Below the pieces are notes generated by a model. The model saw only the letters and a list, made by a program, of their open reading frames with translations. It did no database searches and was not told where the DNA came from. 64,000 nucleotides of DNA from Sulfurovum lithotrophicum. GTDB taxonomy: Bacteria; Campylobacterota; Campylobacteria; Campylobacterales; Sulfurovaceae. The position numbers were made by a program, and so were the translations under genes. The stretch is taken from contig NZ_CP011308.1 in the NCBI RefSeq assembly GCF_000987835.1, positions 1,178,001 to 1,242,000 on the forward strand. The letters are read 5' to 3'. Of the stretch, positions 42,957 to 53,241 are shown in pieces; position 1 is the stretch's first letter; every line of letters begins with the position of its first letter.

Positions 42957-43718
42957 TTACTTCCTCTCATCTTTTGTCCATTGGCCGCACCCAGGCTCAA
43001 TAATTCCATTATCATCCATATTCGGTACATCTTTAATATACTGCTCATAATCATGTTTGGCATTACCTTTTGTGCTGATCCAAAAATAAGAAGTGATCTC
43101 TTTTTTACCTTCCCTTCGAGAAGTATATCCTCCTCCAAGTTCTATCTCTTCTGCTTTTCTGGTTCCATTGTCAGAGTAATAATAGTATTCATCATATGTA
43201 GGGATGTAATATCCTTCTTTTGTATGTGAACCCATTGGAGAAGAAGTTTTTACGATGCCGCTTGGGGGTATTTTTATGATCCGAAAACCTTCCTCTTCTT
43301 TTAGTGGAGGGAAATTTTCATCATTGTAAGTAATACATACCCAACCTCTGTATTTTTCTGGAAGAAGATATCTAATTCCTTTTTCTGGTGAAGTTCCGTA
43401 AATGAATAGAGAAAAAAATGAAACAAAGAGCAACAGGGTTGAACCCAATATAATTTTATTGAATTTATTCATTTTCAGGACTTTCACAAACAATATAATG
43501 AAAACCCATTGCAATAACCCAAGTGTTCCAACTATCAAAAGACTTGTGACTCCACCATTGGGATGTATATCCCAACCAAAAACAGATAGGGGTAAACCTG
43601 TGATCGTCAAATAAAAAAAGCCGCTAATACCATATTCAGGATCTATCTGAGACATACCTATCCAGAACAATATCCAAATAACATATACAGCTGTAAGTTT
43701 AAATATAGTGTTCTTCAT
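42957..43718 (-). CDS. Membrane protein with extracytoplasmic DUF6843-like domain
   Basis: 253 residues. Three or four helices in the first 110 residues (KLTAVYVIWILFWIGM, TSLLIVGTLGLLQWVFIILF, IILGSTLLLFVSFFSLFIYG). They lead to a soluble domain with RYLLPEKYRGWVCITYND, GFRIIKIPPSGIVKTSSP and a tyrosine-rich EYYYYSDNG. The LPEKYxGWV...IPPSGI pattern resembles DUF6843 proteins. Function unknown. Its start overlaps the stop of the next gene upstream (43715) by 4 bp. Confidence 0.5.
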   Translation of the reverse strand: MKNTIFKLTAVYVIWILFWIGMSQIDPEYGISGFFYLTITGLPLSVFGWDIHPNGGVTSLLIVGTLGLLQWVFIILFVKVLKMNKFNKIILGSTLLLFVSFFSLFIYGTSPEKGIRYLLPEKYRGWVCITYNDENFPPLKEEEGFRIIKIPPSGIVKTSSPMGSHTKEGYYIPTYDEYYYYSDNGTRKAEEIELGGGYTSRREGKKEITSYFWISTKGNAKHDYEQYIKDVPNMDDNGIIEPGCGQWTKDERK

Positions 43719-44047
43719 TTTGATTTACCAAAATTTATAATTTTATTTTTTGAAAGAACATAACTCAAAATTAGAATAGGGAGAGCATATAAAACTATTT
43801 GAATAACCCAAATACTACTCGGAAACTCCGTTAAGACTTTTAGTAATGTTTCATTTATTGCTTTATTGGTTTTGAGTAAACTCATAAAAACGATCCATAA
43901 ATACCCTGCTATTGAATTTATAAATAAATATTTTAGTTTAGATGTAATTATTTGTCTTTTAAGTAAAAGACAGCAAATTGATATAATTATGGGAAACAAA
44001 AAACTTACCCAAATAAACAATATACAAAAAGTACCGCATTCAGACAT
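43715..44047 (-). CDS. Small three-helix membrane protein, unrecognised
   Basis: 110 residues with hydrophobic segments FCILFIWVSFLFPIIISICC, YLFINSIAGYLWIVFMSLL and IWVIQIVLYALPILILSYVL. No family recognised. Strongly AT-rich codons (many ATA, AAA, TTT) unlike the neighbouring metabolic genes. Overlaps the DUF6843-like gene by 4 bp. Confidence 0.45.
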   Translation of the reverse strand: MSECGTFCILFIWVSFLFPIIISICCLLLKRQIITSKLKYLFINSIAGYLWIVFMSLLKTNKAINETLLKVLTEFPSSIWVIQIVLYALPILILSYVLSKNKIINFGKSK

Positions 44048-44067
44048 AGTTTTACTTTCCCAATTTT

Positions 44068-44427
44068 TTATTGATTATAGCTTTTTTTAGAAGAAAAAAC
44101 TTTTCTTAAAAAATATAAATATGCTTTATGGCTAACATCCATTATAAACATTAAAACCAAAGCATAAACCCAACCGAATAAATAGCTAAAAGCTACTGCT
44201 GCTCCATCACTATTCGCAACTTCTTCGGCAATTTTTTCTGTTGGTGCATAATAAATTGAATATTCCTGCATTGCTAATGCCGAGAAAAATATGACAATCC
44301 AACCAGATATCATCACAATCGGATATCTATATGACCATATGAAATTTTTTACAACAATAAACACTATAAATATAAAAATTATTGGTAATAATCCCAATAT
44401 TATTTTTGTTATTTCGTAAAGTTCCAT
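44068..44427 (-). CDS. Small four-helix membrane protein, unrecognised
   Basis: 119 residues with helices at about 10-28, 34-52, 68-90 and a final amphipathic segment. Contains EEVANSDGAAVAFSYLFGWV. No family recognised. AT-rich like its neighbours; probably the first gene of this minus-strand set. Confidence 0.45.
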   Translation of the reverse strand: MELYEITKIILGLLPIIFIFIVFIVVKNFIWSYRYPIVMISGWIVIFFSALAMQEYSIYYAPTEKIAEEVANSDGAAVAFSYLFGWVYALVLMFIMDVSHKAYLYFLRKVFSSKKSYNQ

Positions 44428-44684
44428 TATTTATATCTCTTCAAATTGATATCGTGTGAGTACTTTTCTCTTTTTGCTTAATTATAGCCTAATAGGAAAA
44501 TTTAATTAAATAAAGTTATTTAAAAATCCAATTCTCTTAGATCAGTATCAAGGGCATACATACATTCCAAAAAGAATGCAAAACTGAAAGTTCCTCTACT
44601 TACTTTTGTAACTATTGAGTTAATATAGCTTAGAATATTTTGTTTTATGGAGAATTTGCATAATATGGATAAAAAAGGGCCTCC

Positions 44685-44706
44685 CAACACCCTCTATGTA
44701 GTGTTG
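44685..44706. repeat. Short hairpin in non-coding region 44428-44833
   Basis: CAACAC and GTGTTG (44685-44690, 44701-44706) flank a 10-nt loop. The surrounding 44428-44767 is AT-rich with no gene that I can support. Confidence 0.3.
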
Positions 44707-44773
44707 AGTTAATTAGTTAATATACCATAGAACAGGATCCCTTTGAATCAAAATGGATTTTGTATGCAGGAGA

Positions 44774-44803
44774 GAGATTCCGGGTCTTGCCTGGAATGAC
44801 GGG
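44774..44803. repeat. REP-like palindrome downstream of acs
   Basis: ATTCCGGG (44777-44784) and CCTGGAAT (44790-44797) form an 8-bp stem with one G-T pair and a 5-nt loop, followed by GACGGG. The sequence GAGATTCCGGGTCTTGCCTG closely resembles a dispersed intergenic palindrome seen in many proteobacteria. Confidence 0.5.
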
Positions 44804-44833
44804 AAAGATGTTTTTTCTTCCCCGGATATGTGC

Positions 44834-46789
44834 CTATTCGCACTCTTTCTTGAGGATATCTTCGATGATACCAACGATGCTCGGATCTTCAAGTGTTGAA
44901 GTGTCCTGTGTGATCGCTTCGCCTTTTACAAGGCTTCTGAGGATCCTTCTCATGATCTTTCCTGACCGTGTTTTTGGAAGGTCAGGTACGAATGCCATAT
45001 CGTCACACAATGCGATGGCACCGATCTCGGACTTGATGATCGTATTGATCTCTTTCATGGTCTCGAGCTCATCGGCTACACCTTCATCATCTTTAAGAAC
45101 GATATAGGCAAAGATACCCTCACCTTTGATCTCGTGCGGCTTACCGACCACGGCAACTGCCGCGACATTGTCATGTTTCTTGACCGCAGCTTCCACTTCT
45201 GCCGTACCCATTCTATGGCCCGAAACGTTGATGACATCATCAGTTCTACCCGTGATTGTGATATAGCCGTCTTCATCCATCATCGCACCGTCACCCGTAA
45301 AGTAGACCGCTTTGCCGTCTTTCTTGCAGTCGCCAAAGTAGGACTTCACGAATCTTTCAGGGTCGTTCCAGATCGTTCTGATCATACTTGGCCAAGGTTT
45401 GGTGATACACATGAACCCTTTTTCGCCTACCGGTGTCGGTGTGCCGTCCTCTTCCATGATCTCAGCTACGATACCCGGAAGCGGGAATGTCGCACAGCCA
45501 GGCTTGATAGGTGTTGCCGCAGGCAGTGGCGAGATCATATGCCCGCCTGTTTCTGTCTGCCAGTAGGTATCAACAATGGAACAGTTGGAGTTGCCCACCG
45601 CTTCATAGTACCATTTCCATGCAGCAGGGTCGATAGGCTCACCCACGGTACCGAGGATACGCAGTGAAGACAGGTCGTATTTTGCCGGCTCGTCCACACC
45701 CATCTTGTGAAGGAGTCTGATGGCGGTCGGCGCCGTATAGAACTGGTTTATCTGATATTCTTCTACCATTTTCCAGCATCTTCCCGCATCGGGGAAGGTC
45801 GGTACACCCTCGAACATCACCGTCGTTGCACCCGCAGCAAGCGGCCCGTAGACAATATAGGTATGTCCCGTGATCCAGCCCACATCGGCCGTACACCAGT
45901 AGGTATCGTTGTCTTTGATATCAAAGACCCACTCCATGGTCATCTGCGCCCAAAGGATGTACCCTGCACTTGAATGCTGGACCCCTTTTGGTTTTCCGGT
46001 ACTTCCCGAAGTGTAAAGAAGGAAAAGGGGATGCTCGGAGTCCACCATCTCAGGCTCACATTGAACGGATTCATTCTCTACCAGTTCATTGTAGGCATAG
46101 TCGCGTCCCGCTTCCCAGTGGATATCTTCACCGTTACGCTCGACAACACAGACCGCCTCGACACAGTCGCACCCCTCTTCAAGCGCTTCGTCAACAACCG
46201 GCTTGAGCATATACGGTTTTCCTTTTCTGAAGGCACCGTCAGCGGTAACGACCAGTTTGGCTTCCGCATCGATGATACGGTCTCTGAGCGCTTCAGCCGA
46301 GAATCCACCAAATACCACAGAGTGGATAGCACCGAGCTTGGCACAGGCAAGCATGGAGATCGCCGCTTCGGGGATCATCGGCATATAGAGCACGACCCTG
46401 TCGCCTTTTTTAATGTTGAATTTGTTCCTGAAGAGGTTCGCCGTTCTGTTTACCTCGTAGTAGAGTTCACGGTAGGTCAGTGTTCTCTGGTCGCCGTTGT
46501 CACCTTCAAAGATGATCGCTGCTTTGTTCTTCTTGGTCTTGAGATGTCTTCCCACACACTGATAGGCGACATTCAGCTCTCCGCCTTCGAACCACTTGTA
46601 GAACGGTGCATCATCCTCATTCAGCACACGGTCGAACGGTTTGAACCAGTCTATTTTCTCCTGGGCATATTTGCCCCAAGTGCCTTCATAGTCCTTTTCG
46701 AACTCTTCGACAAGATCATTGTACTCGCACATGTTTTTGATAAGGGGATCAGTGAACATCTCTTTTTTCGGGTAGTATATTTCGCTCAT
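44834..46789 (-). CDS. acs: Acetyl-CoA synthetase
   Basis: 651 residues; activates acetate to acetyl-CoA through acetyl-AMP. AMP-binding signature [58 protein letters not shown] and the C-terminal hinge [20 protein letters not shown]. The acetylatable lysine is in [22 protein letters not shown] lies before the ATG. It neighbours the actP/DUF485/porin operon and a two-component system 4-9 kb away, forming an acetate-use region, though a proofreading exonuclease and DUF294 gene intervene. Confidence 0.95.
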   Translation of the reverse strand: MSEIYYPKKEMFTDPLIKNMCEYNDLVEEFEKDYEGTWGKYAQEKIDWFKPFDRVLNEDDAPFYKWFEGGELNVAYQCVGRHLKTKKNKAAIIFEGDNGDQRTLTYRELYYEVNRTANLFRNKFNIKKGDRVVLYMPMIPEAAISMLACAKLGAIHSVVFGGFSAEALRDRIIDAEAKLVVTADGAFRKGKPYMLKPVVDEALEEGCDCVEAVCVVERNGEDIHWEAGRDYAYNELVENESVQCEPEMVDSEHPLFLLYTSGSTGKPKGVQHSSAGYILWAQMTMEWVFDIKDNDTYWCTADVGWITGHTYIVYGPLAAGATTVMFEGVPTFPDAGRCWKMVEEYQINQFYTAPTAIRLLHKMGVDEPAKYDLSSLRILGTVGEPIDPAAWKWYYEAVGNSNCSIVDTYWQTETGGHMISPLPAATPIKPGCATFPLPGIVAEIMEEDGTPTPVGEKGFMCITKPWPSMIRTIWNDPERFVKSYFGDCKKDGKAVYFTGDGAMMDEDGYITITGRTDDVINVSGHRMGTAEVEAAVKKHDNVAAVAVVGKPHEIKGEGIFAYIVLKDDEGVADELETMKEINTIIKSEIGAIALCDDMAFVPDLPKTRSGKIMRRILRSLVKGEAITQDTSTLEDPSIVGIIEDILKKECE

Positions 46790-46880
46790 ATATTTTCCTT
46801 TTTATATTTTATTTTCATTGGTTTTAGTTTAACATAAATCATCATATTTTAAAATGGTTTCTCCCAAAATATTTTAATTA

Positions 46881-46895
46881 GGACTATTTTAGTCC
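46881..46895. promoter_or_regulatory. Small dyad between exonuclease and acs
   Basis: GGACTA and TAGTCC (46881-46886, 46890-46895) around TTT, about 95 bp upstream of acs and 33 bp after the exonuclease stop. On the minus strand AT-rich sequence follows, so it may be a weak terminator or an operator. Confidence 0.35.
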
Positions 46896-46927
46896 CAATT
46901 GTAACATCATGAGAAAATATGACCATA

Positions 46928-47563
46928 TTATGTACGCCTCAGACTTTTCGTATGTTTCAATTTAAGATAGATCATCGCCGTCATCACCGCATCGTTCAGG
47001 GCATCGTGCGCCTGAAGTTTCGGCAGTGCCAGGTCCTCGATGATCGTCTCAAATCCCAGGTCTATGTTTCCCTGAGGAATCGTGGATATTTTTTTGTCGT
47101 AATAAATTGCTGAAACCTCCTCTTGTTTATTGGGTAAAGTAATACCGTACATCGGTTTGATGTATTTGTTTATCATCGCAACATCGAACTCCAGGTAGTA
47201 CCCTGCAAGTGTCCTGCCGCCTATGAAATAGAGAAATTCCTCTATCGCCTCTTCGATGGGAACGGCATTTTCGAGATCACAATGGCGTATTTGATGGATC
47301 GTGATACTCTCATGCGATATCTGCTTCTCCTGCTTCACGTAAATGTGCATTGCTTCATCTGTCAGGATCCTGTTCTCTTTTATTCTGACCGCACCGATGG
47401 AGACAATCCCGTCTTTTTTGGGGTCAAGTCCGGTCGTTTCACAGTCAAAGACCACTACCTCTCCACCGGAATCTTCCTCGAACAGAAAAGTAAAGCGCTC
47501 ATCTGTCAGATGTTTGCGGTTCCATTTTTTTGTCAAACTTCCAAACACCCTGTCTTCCCTCAA
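46928..47563 (-). CDS. DnaQ-type 3'-5' exonuclease
   Basis: 211 residues. VVVFDCETTGLDPKKDGIVS carries the Exo I Asp-Glu pair, LAGYYLEFDVAMINKYIKP the Exo II aspartate, and QAHDALNDAVMTAMIYLKL the Exo III His-Asp. Similar to the polymerase III epsilon-type exonucleases. It is encoded directly after a DUF294/CBS protein with an ATGA overlap, a pairing seen repeatedly in proteobacteria, suggesting a nucleotide-signal-linked nuclease rather than the replicative proofreader (inference). Confidence 0.85.
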   Translation of the reverse strand: MREDRVFGSLTKKWNRKHLTDERFTFLFEEDSGGEVVVFDCETTGLDPKKDGIVSIGAVRIKENRILTDEAMHIYVKQEKQISHESITIHQIRHCDLENAVPIEEAIEEFLYFIGGRTLAGYYLEFDVAMINKYIKPMYGITLPNKQEEVSAIYYDKKISTIPQGNIDLGFETIIEDLALPKLQAHDALNDAVMTAMIYLKLKHTKSLRRT

Positions 47564-49386
47564 CTCACTATGGAAAGATGAAAGTGGTACGCTACTCGCT
47601 TCTTGAATGACTCTACCATTTTGAGCGCTTCTTTGAGCGTATCTCTTTCCAGTTTACTCAGTACATTCCAATCAACGTAATTATCCGGGACTTTGCCGTG
47701 CTCCAGCTTCTCCAGTCTGGCATGCAGACGGAACGTGTTGAGTACTTCAAGCGTCTCTATGAGGTTGGAGGCATCTTTCTTGTCCATGTAGCCAACGTCG
47801 TTCAGGGCTTTGATGCGTTCATTGGTATTGGTCTTGGTGATGCCGTGTTCAAGAGCCAGCGCCCTCACGCCGTGTACCAGTGCGAAGATCGCCCCTTTTT
47901 TGATGTCGATCTCGTCTTTATGCGCTTTGTCCGTGCTGACAAAACGTGAGAAGAGCCCTATGGGAGACTCGAAACTCTCCACAGATTTTGCAAAATAGGG
48001 CAAAAAGGCCGTGTGCTCTTTCACTTCATGCAGGAGCATCTCCCTAAGCCCTTTGAAAAGGTCTATGTTCCCTGCCACGGCAAAGGCATCATAGAATATG
48101 GCAAGGTCCATCACTCCCTGATAGTCAGGCATTTCGATCCAGCGTCTGATCTCCTCCTTGTATGCGCCGGCATTCTTGGCCCATTTGGGGTTGATGACCA
48201 TAACATTGCCTTCACAGCGCGGAAAACCGATGGCATCGAGCGTTTCAGTGAACTTCAGAAGGTACTTCTCTTTCTCTTCAGGTTCGAACCCCTTTTCGAA
48301 AACCATCGCGTTGTCCTGATCGGTCTTGAGTATCTGCTCTCCCCTGCCCTCGCTGCCGAGCAGCAGCAGCGTACATCTTTCATGCCATGTTGCAGGAAAG
48401 ATCAGTGCAAAAATGCGCGCATACATCTTTTTGTGCATCTCCGAGACCAGTCTGGCGATATAGCGTGACTTCACTCCTTTGTAATGCAGGGTCTTTATCA
48501 TGACATCGATGCGCTTGGAGGCATCGACGACACTTTCGATATCCTCAGCCTTTTCGATCTGGTTGCCTATGATATGGGACTGGTTTGCAAAATAGCTCAA
48601 AAGGTCGATGAGGGTAAGTATACCGACGGGGTCATCGTTCCCGTCAGTCACGGGGAGGTGCTTGATGGAATTCCCCGTCATCAGAAGCAGCACATTAAAG
48701 AGCAACTCTCCCTCATGGACGGCAATGATCGGGTAGCTCTGAATCTGCGAGATCGTTTCGAGGTTCTGCTCTTCTTTGTGCAAAATGTACTTGCGCAGGT
48801 CCGCATCGGTCACGATACCGTAACCCTTTTCATTCTTCACAAGCAGCGCTACGGCTTTTTCACTTTCGAGTTTGGCAAGTGCTTCGACAATGGGTATATC
48901 GGCATCCACCAGGCAGGCATCGTGCAGTATGGCTTCATCGATACGTGCGACCATAATGTCAGCCATTTTGGCACTTTCCTGGCGCTCTTTGATCATTTCT
49001 ATGCGTTCAACGATGGAAGAAAAGAAGTAGTTCTTGAAGTCGCTATTCTTTTCACAGAGCTTCAGGATTATCTCGCCGGGTATCTCATAGCATATCAGCT
49101 CTTCAATGACACGGTAGTCATAGGCCGATTCCTGCTCCTCTATGATCTCTATGCCTCCAAAGCTGTCGTCCTCGTGGTAGAGGTCTATGAGTTCATCATT
49201 CTTTCTGGCTTCCACAACACCTTTGATGATATAGTAGAGTCTCTCGGGCCTGCGTTGGGCAGAAATGAGCTTTTTGCCCTCAGGGTAATAGGCGATCACT
49301 GCACTTGACTCTATGGTCTGCAACTCCTGCCGGTCCAAAAGTGAAAACGGCAAGTGAGCGTGGAGTCTCTCAAGTAAGGCTATCAT
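47560..49386 (-). CDS. Cyclic-nucleotide-binding, CBS and DUF294 nucleotidyltransferase-like protein
   Basis: 608 residues. Domain order: cyclic-nucleotide-binding-like (about 15-125, SAQRRPERLYYIIKGVVEAR), a CBS pair (about 150-275, DADIPIVEALAKLESEKAVA and SIKHLPVTDGNDDPVGILTL), a DUF294 nucleotidyltransferase-like domain (LLLGSEGRGEQILKTDQDNA, the GS-x-DxD-type site) and DUF294_C with helices to the end. Such proteins probably sense adenine nucleotides and modify an unknown target. An operator-like dyad lies 35 bp upstream at 49421-49446. Confidence 0.8.
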   Translation of the reverse strand: MIALLERLHAHLPFSLLDRQELQTIESSAVIAYYPEGKKLISAQRRPERLYYIIKGVVEARKNDELIDLYHEDDSFGGIEIIEEQESAYDYRVIEELICYEIPGEIILKLCEKNSDFKNYFFSSIVERIEMIKERQESAKMADIMVARIDEAILHDACLVDADIPIVEALAKLESEKAVALLVKNEKGYGIVTDADLRKYILHKEEQNLETISQIQSYPIIAVHEGELLFNVLLLMTGNSIKHLPVTDGNDDPVGILTLIDLLSYFANQSHIIGNQIEKAEDIESVVDASKRIDVMIKTLHYKGVKSRYIARLVSEMHKKMYARIFALIFPATWHERCTLLLLGSEGRGEQILKTDQDNAMVFEKGFEPEEKEKYLLKFTETLDAIGFPRCEGNVMVINPKWAKNAGAYKEEIRRWIEMPDYQGVMDLAIFYDAFAVAGNIDLFKGLREMLLHEVKEHTAFLPYFAKSVESFESPIGLFSRFVSTDKAHKDEIDIKKGAIFALVHGVRALALEHGITKTNTNERIKALNDVGYMDKKDASNLIETLEVLNTFRLHARLEKLEHGKVPDNYVDWNVLSKLERDTLKEALKMVESFKKRVAYHFHLSIVS

Positions 49387-49420
49387 CTTTTATATTGTCT
49401 CCCAAGTGTGAATTCTCTCT

Positions 49421-49446
49421 ATAATATCATACAGTAATGATATTAT
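49421..49446. promoter_or_regulatory. Perfect dyad upstream of the DUF294 gene
   Basis: ATAATATCAT (49421-49430) and ATGATATTAT (49437-49446) are a perfect 10-bp inverted repeat with a 6-bp centre ACAGTA. It lies 35 bp before the DUF294 start and abuts the target site of the 266-bp foldback element. Confidence 0.5.
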
Positions 49447-49719
49447 AAAGGGAACCTCTAACAATAGGTAATACCCACAATGGGTTTTGCAAATGTGAGA
49501 TTGTGCAAGAGATTTTCAAGTCCTAGCCGTAGCTAAGACGCAGTAAATATCTTGTGCAAGATTGCGTTTGCAAAGCCCACCCTACGGGCATCACTAGCTT
49601 TCGCCCATGCGTTGTTACTCTTTTTCACCTTAGCTATGGCTAGGGTTTCAAAAGAGTGCCTAGCCTAGACAAAAGCTAGAGATGTTGTGGGTATCACCTA
49701 TTTTTAGAGGTTCCCTAAA
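49446..49719. mobile_element. 266-bp foldback element, copy A, with TAAA target duplication
   Basis: The element (49450-49715) starts GGGAACCTCTAA and ends TTAGAGGTTCCC; the terminal repeats extend to 31 bp with two mismatches. TAAA flanks both sides (49446-49449, 49716-49719). Inside, CCTAGCCGTAGCTAAG (49522-49537) pairs with CTTAGCTATGGCTAGG (49629-49644), making a long imperfect palindrome. About 85% identical to the inverted copy at 59593-59858. There is no coding capacity. It lies between actP and the DUF294 gene and fills most of the 49387-49765 gap. Confidence 0.85.
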
Positions 49720-49765
49720 GAAAGTTCCGCACAAAGCCTTTTTGGCTTTGTGCAAAAAACGCTGT

Positions 49766-51442
49766 TTAGTGTGCCGAGGCACCTTCTGCACCGATACCTG
49801 TCTGTGAACGGATATCCTGCGCTTCGAAGGCTTCTCTCTCCAGTTTCGCATTTTCACTGTTGTCAGTGATGGAGAAGAACCAGATACCCACGAACGCTAC
49901 CGTCACAGAGAAGAGTGCCGGATACTTGTACGGGAAGACCGGTGTTTCATAGCCGAAGATCTGCACCCATACGATCGGACCGAGGATCACAAGCATGACT
50001 GCCGTTGCAAGTCCGAGACTTCCACCGATGACCGCACCTCTTGTGGTCAGCTTGCTCCAGAACATGGAGAGGAAGAGTACCGGGAAGTTCGCCGATGCTG
50101 CGATGGCGAATGCCAAACCGACCACGAAAGCGATGTTCTGCTTTTCAAATGCGATACCCAGAATGATCGTGATGATACCAAGGATCACAGTCGCTATCTT
50201 GGAGACTTTCATCTCTTTAACCTCGTCTACCTCGCCTCTTTTAAACACGTTGGCGTAGAGGTCGTGCGAGATCGCCGAAGCACCCGCAAGTGTCAGGCCT
50301 GAAACGACCGCAAGGATCGTCGCGAACGCTACCGCCGAGATGAACCCGAGGAAGAAGTTCCCGCCCACTGCATGGGAGAGGTGGATCGCAGCCATGTTGT
50401 TACCGCCAAGTATCGGTGAACCGCCGCTAATCGCCTGCTTCGCCACATCGAGATACTGAGGGTTGTTGAGTACCATAACGATCGCACCAAAACCGATGAT
50501 AAAAGTCAGGATATAGAAATACCCAATGAAACCGGTTGCAAAAAAGACCGATTTTCTCGCCTCTTTGGCATCGGCAACGGTAAAGAATCTCATCAGGATG
50601 TGAGGAAGTCCCGCCGTACCGAACATCAGCGCAATACCGAGTGAGATCGCCGAAACAGGGTCTGAAACCAGTCCTCCAGGCGCCATGATGGCCTGATGTT
50701 TCGGATGCACTTCCACCGCTTTGGCAAACAGCGCCTCAAGCGAGAACCCGAAGTGCGCCATAACTGCGATCGCCATGAACGTCGCACCCGAAAGCAGCAG
50801 TCCCGCTTTGATGATCTGTACCCAGGTAGTCGCCAGCATACCACCGAACGTCACATAGAGGATCATCAGTGCACCGACGAGAACAACCGCCAGCTCATAC
50901 GGAAGACCGAACAGCAGCTGGATCAGTTTACCCGCACCAACCATCTGGGCGATCAGGTAGAGGATGACCGTCGCGATGGAACCGAGTGCTGCCAGTGTTC
51001 TGATGGGTGTCTGCTTGAGTCTGTAGGCTGCAACATCGGCGAAAGTGTACTTACCGAGGTTTCTCAGTCTCTCTGAAATAAGGAAAAGAATGACAGGCCA
51101 GCCGACAAGGAAACCGATGGAATAGATCAGTCCGTCATATCCTTTCAGATAGACCAGGCCGGAAATACCCAGGAACGAAGCCGCCGACATATAGTCACCC
51201 GCGATCGCCATACCGTTCTGAAAGCCGGTGATCCCGCCGCCGGCAGTATAGAAATCCTTCGCAGTCTTCGTTCTTTTTGCCGCCCAGTAGGTAATACCGA
51301 GCGTACCACTCACGAAAATAAGGAACATGATGATGGCCGAGATATTCAACGGCTGCTTCTGCACCTCGCCTTCGATCGTACCCGATGCCACCGCGGCCAC
51401 ACTCAACAGAAGTGTCAATGATATAAACAGAAACTTTTTCAT
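49766..51442 (-). CDS. actP: Cation/acetate symporter
   Basis: 558 residues, about thirteen helices, sodium:solute symporter family. An N-terminal signal-like segment, then [40 protein letters not shown] and the later [20 protein letters not shown] are characteristic of ActP. It imports acetate (and related short acids) with Na+. The start overlaps the DUF485 stop by one base. In the same operon as the porin upstream; acs nearby supplies the next metabolic step. Confidence 0.92.
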   Translation of the reverse strand: MKKFLFISLTLLLSVAAVASGTIEGEVQKQPLNISAIIMFLIFVSGTLGITYWAAKRTKTAKDFYTAGGGITGFQNGMAIAGDYMSAASFLGISGLVYLKGYDGLIYSIGFLVGWPVILFLISERLRNLGKYTFADVAAYRLKQTPIRTLAALGSIATVILYLIAQMVGAGKLIQLLFGLPYELAVVLVGALMILYVTFGGMLATTWVQIIKAGLLLSGATFMAIAVMAHFGFSLEALFAKAVEVHPKHQAIMAPGGLVSDPVSAISLGIALMFGTAGLPHILMRFFTVADAKEARKSVFFATGFIGYFYILTFIIGFGAIVMVLNNPQYLDVAKQAISGGSPILGGNNMAAIHLSHAVGGNFFLGFISAVAFATILAVVSGLTLAGASAISHDLYANVFKRGEVDEVKEMKVSKIATVILGIITIILGIAFEKQNIAFVVGLAFAIAASANFPVLFLSMFWSKLTTRGAVIGGSLGLATAVMLVILGPIVWVQIFGYETPVFPYKYPALFSVTVAFVGIWFFSITDNSENAKLEREAFEAQDIRSQTGIGAEGASAH

Positions 51443-51756
51443 TATGCAATATCCTTCAACTCTTCTTTGACCTGATGACTGAGTTCATCAAATTCACTGT
51501 TGGCCCTTCTGACATAGACACCCGTCAAAATAAACGCGATAATAATGATTGCCACACCGATAGGAATACCGATGGTCATGACGCCGTCACCCATGCGTAT
51601 ACCCAACAGTGACGGATCGAATGCGATCGTCAGGATGAATGCATAGTAGACGACCAGCATAATGATGGAGAGCGTCCAGGCGAACCGGCTTCTCTCTTTT
51701 ACGAGCTTCTGATACTTCGGATTGTTCCGAACGTGTTCGATCTGTTCTTTTGTCAT
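51442..51756 (-). CDS. DUF485 small membrane protein
   Basis: 104 residues, two helices ([20 protein letters not shown] and [22 protein letters not shown]) after a basic [14 protein letters not shown]. This is the DUF485 family almost always encoded just before actP, as here; a role in assembly or regulation of the symporter is inferred from that linkage. Confidence 0.9.
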   Translation of the reverse strand: MTKEQIEHVRNNPKYQKLVKERSRFAWTLSIIMLVVYYAFILTIAFDPSLLGIRMGDGVMTIGIPIGVAIIIIAFILTGVYVRRANSEFDELSHQVKEELKDIA

Positions 51757-51769
51757 CGATTATCCTTAA

Positions 51770-53209
51770 TTAAAAATTGTAGTTTGCGATAAGTCTGTAC
51801 TCATCCCATCCTGTTCCACTAGATGAAAAATCATCTGGGAAGTTTCCTCTAAATCTCAACTGAAGTCCTTTAACAGATTCCGGTGTATAAATAAAGTCAA
51901 ACCCCGGTTCTGTTGCTGTCCAGCTGTTTCCAGGACTATACGCATTATCAGCACCTACATCAAAACTTGTATAGTATACCGTTGCTTTAAGGTTTAATCC
52001 CATATCTTTGAAATTATAAGTTGCAGCAACTTTCCACGCATCCGTATCTGCAAAGAACTGGTGTCTTGTCACCATTCCTTGAGTAAAGGCCGGCATACCA
52101 CCCCAGGGAGTGATCGTTCCAAGATTGGCAGGACCACTTGCATCACCAGAAATTGAATATGCTGCATATGCAGTAAGTCCCGCATACTTCACACCGATTT
52201 TTGCCGCACCATAATTACTGCTGATACCTGCACCGGTCAAACGCTCAAGATAGCTACCGATATCACTCTCATTAATATACTGGCCGGCAACGAACATATT
52301 TACATCTTCATTTACTTTGAAGTTATAGTCAGCCTGTAGATATAGTGCATTCAGAATATCCCATCCGATATAATCCCAAGCTTGCAGTTTAAGCCCTTCA
52401 ATACCACTATAGATAGCTGCAATGGCTGTCACACCAGCAGTACTGTTGTCCAATCCTGTCTGTGTTTCATCACCAAGTGCGATCGTACCCATGTTGACAA
52501 AATCACCACTAAGTCCCAACTCTGCACCTAAACCGTAACCACTATGCAATGCAAGCATTGAGCCTGCTTTTGTACGATCATGCGGCATATAAACATTAGC
52601 AAAAGTACCAACGGTTTCTCTGAACACATGTCCTGCAATCAAGGTCGTATTTTCAATGTCCGTATTACTTACCAAGGCTGCTTCAAAAAGGTTTGGAAGC
52701 ATTCTGGCATCATCTGCACCTGCAAGCGGTGTATCAAGTCTCATGCGACCTGCTTTTAAGTTCGTATTATCTGTTTTATAGTTCAGGTATGCCTGTCCAA
52801 TAAATGCATAGTTGTCACCATTGTATCCTTGTAGGGATGGGTCATACCTTGTAACACCTAAGCCATCACGGAAATCATCTTCAAGTGATTGATCATGTAT
52901 ATCAAATCCATAAGTTCCATATACCGCGGCTGCGGCTGAAAAACCACTCATTACCGGTGTTTTATACCCAATGTAACCACCTATAGCCCAAGAGTTACGG
53001 TTATTATCTGGTTTAGTTGCATAGCTATATGTTCTGTCTACATAGAAAGACCTTGCCTGTCCAAAGATCTCTCCATTGCTGTCATCTCCATCATTGATCA
53101 CTTCTGCAACTGATCCATGGTTGACGTTTCCATCTGTACTTGCCTCGTCATGTGCATAAGCAATACCCATTGCCAAAATAGCAGCAAGACTTAATTTTAC
53201 TAACTTCAT
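51770..53209 (-). CDS. OprD-like outer-membrane porin
   Basis: 479 residues with signal peptide MKLVKLSLAAILAMGIAYA. The mature part alternates aromatic and polar residues in about 18 strands and ends ...YRLIANYNF with a terminal phenylalanine, typical of outer-membrane barrels. LKAGRMRLDTPLAGADDARM resembles the conserved strand of the OprD family found in Campylobacterota. First gene of the porin-DUF485-actP operon, so acetate uptake across the outer membrane is likely. GAGGAG precedes the ATG, partly covered by a leader hairpin. Confidence 0.8.
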   Translation of the reverse strand: MKLVKLSLAAILAMGIAYAHDEASTDGNVNHGSVAEVINDGDDSNGEIFGQARSFYVDRTYSYATKPDNNRNSWAIGGYIGYKTPVMSGFSAAAAVYGTYGFDIHDQSLEDDFRDGLGVTRYDPSLQGYNGDNYAFIGQAYLNYKTDNTNLKAGRMRLDTPLAGADDARMLPNLFEAALVSNTDIENTTLIAGHVFRETVGTFANVYMPHDRTKAGSMLALHSGYGLGAELGLSGDFVNMGTIALGDETQTGLDNSTAGVTAIAAIYSGIEGLKLQAWDYIGWDILNALYLQADYNFKVNEDVNMFVAGQYINESDIGSYLERLTGAGISSNYGAAKIGVKYAGLTAYAAYSISGDASGPANLGTITPWGGMPAFTQGMVTRHQFFADTDAWKVAATYNFKDMGLNLKATVYYTSFDVGADNAYSPGNSWTATEPGFDFIYTPESVKGLQLRFRGNFPDDFSSSGTGWDEYRLIANYNF

Positions 53210-53222
53210 TGTTTTTTCTCCT

Positions 53223-53238
53223 CGTATTTTTTTACGAG
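53223..53238 (-). promoter_or_regulatory. Porin 5' leader hairpin and ribosome binding site
   Basis: On the minus strand CTCGTA and TACGAG pair around six A residues immediately before GAGGAG and the porin ATG. The hairpin touches the Shine-Dalgarno and could stabilise the mRNA or tune translation. Confidence 0.4.
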
Positions 53239-53241
53239 TAC

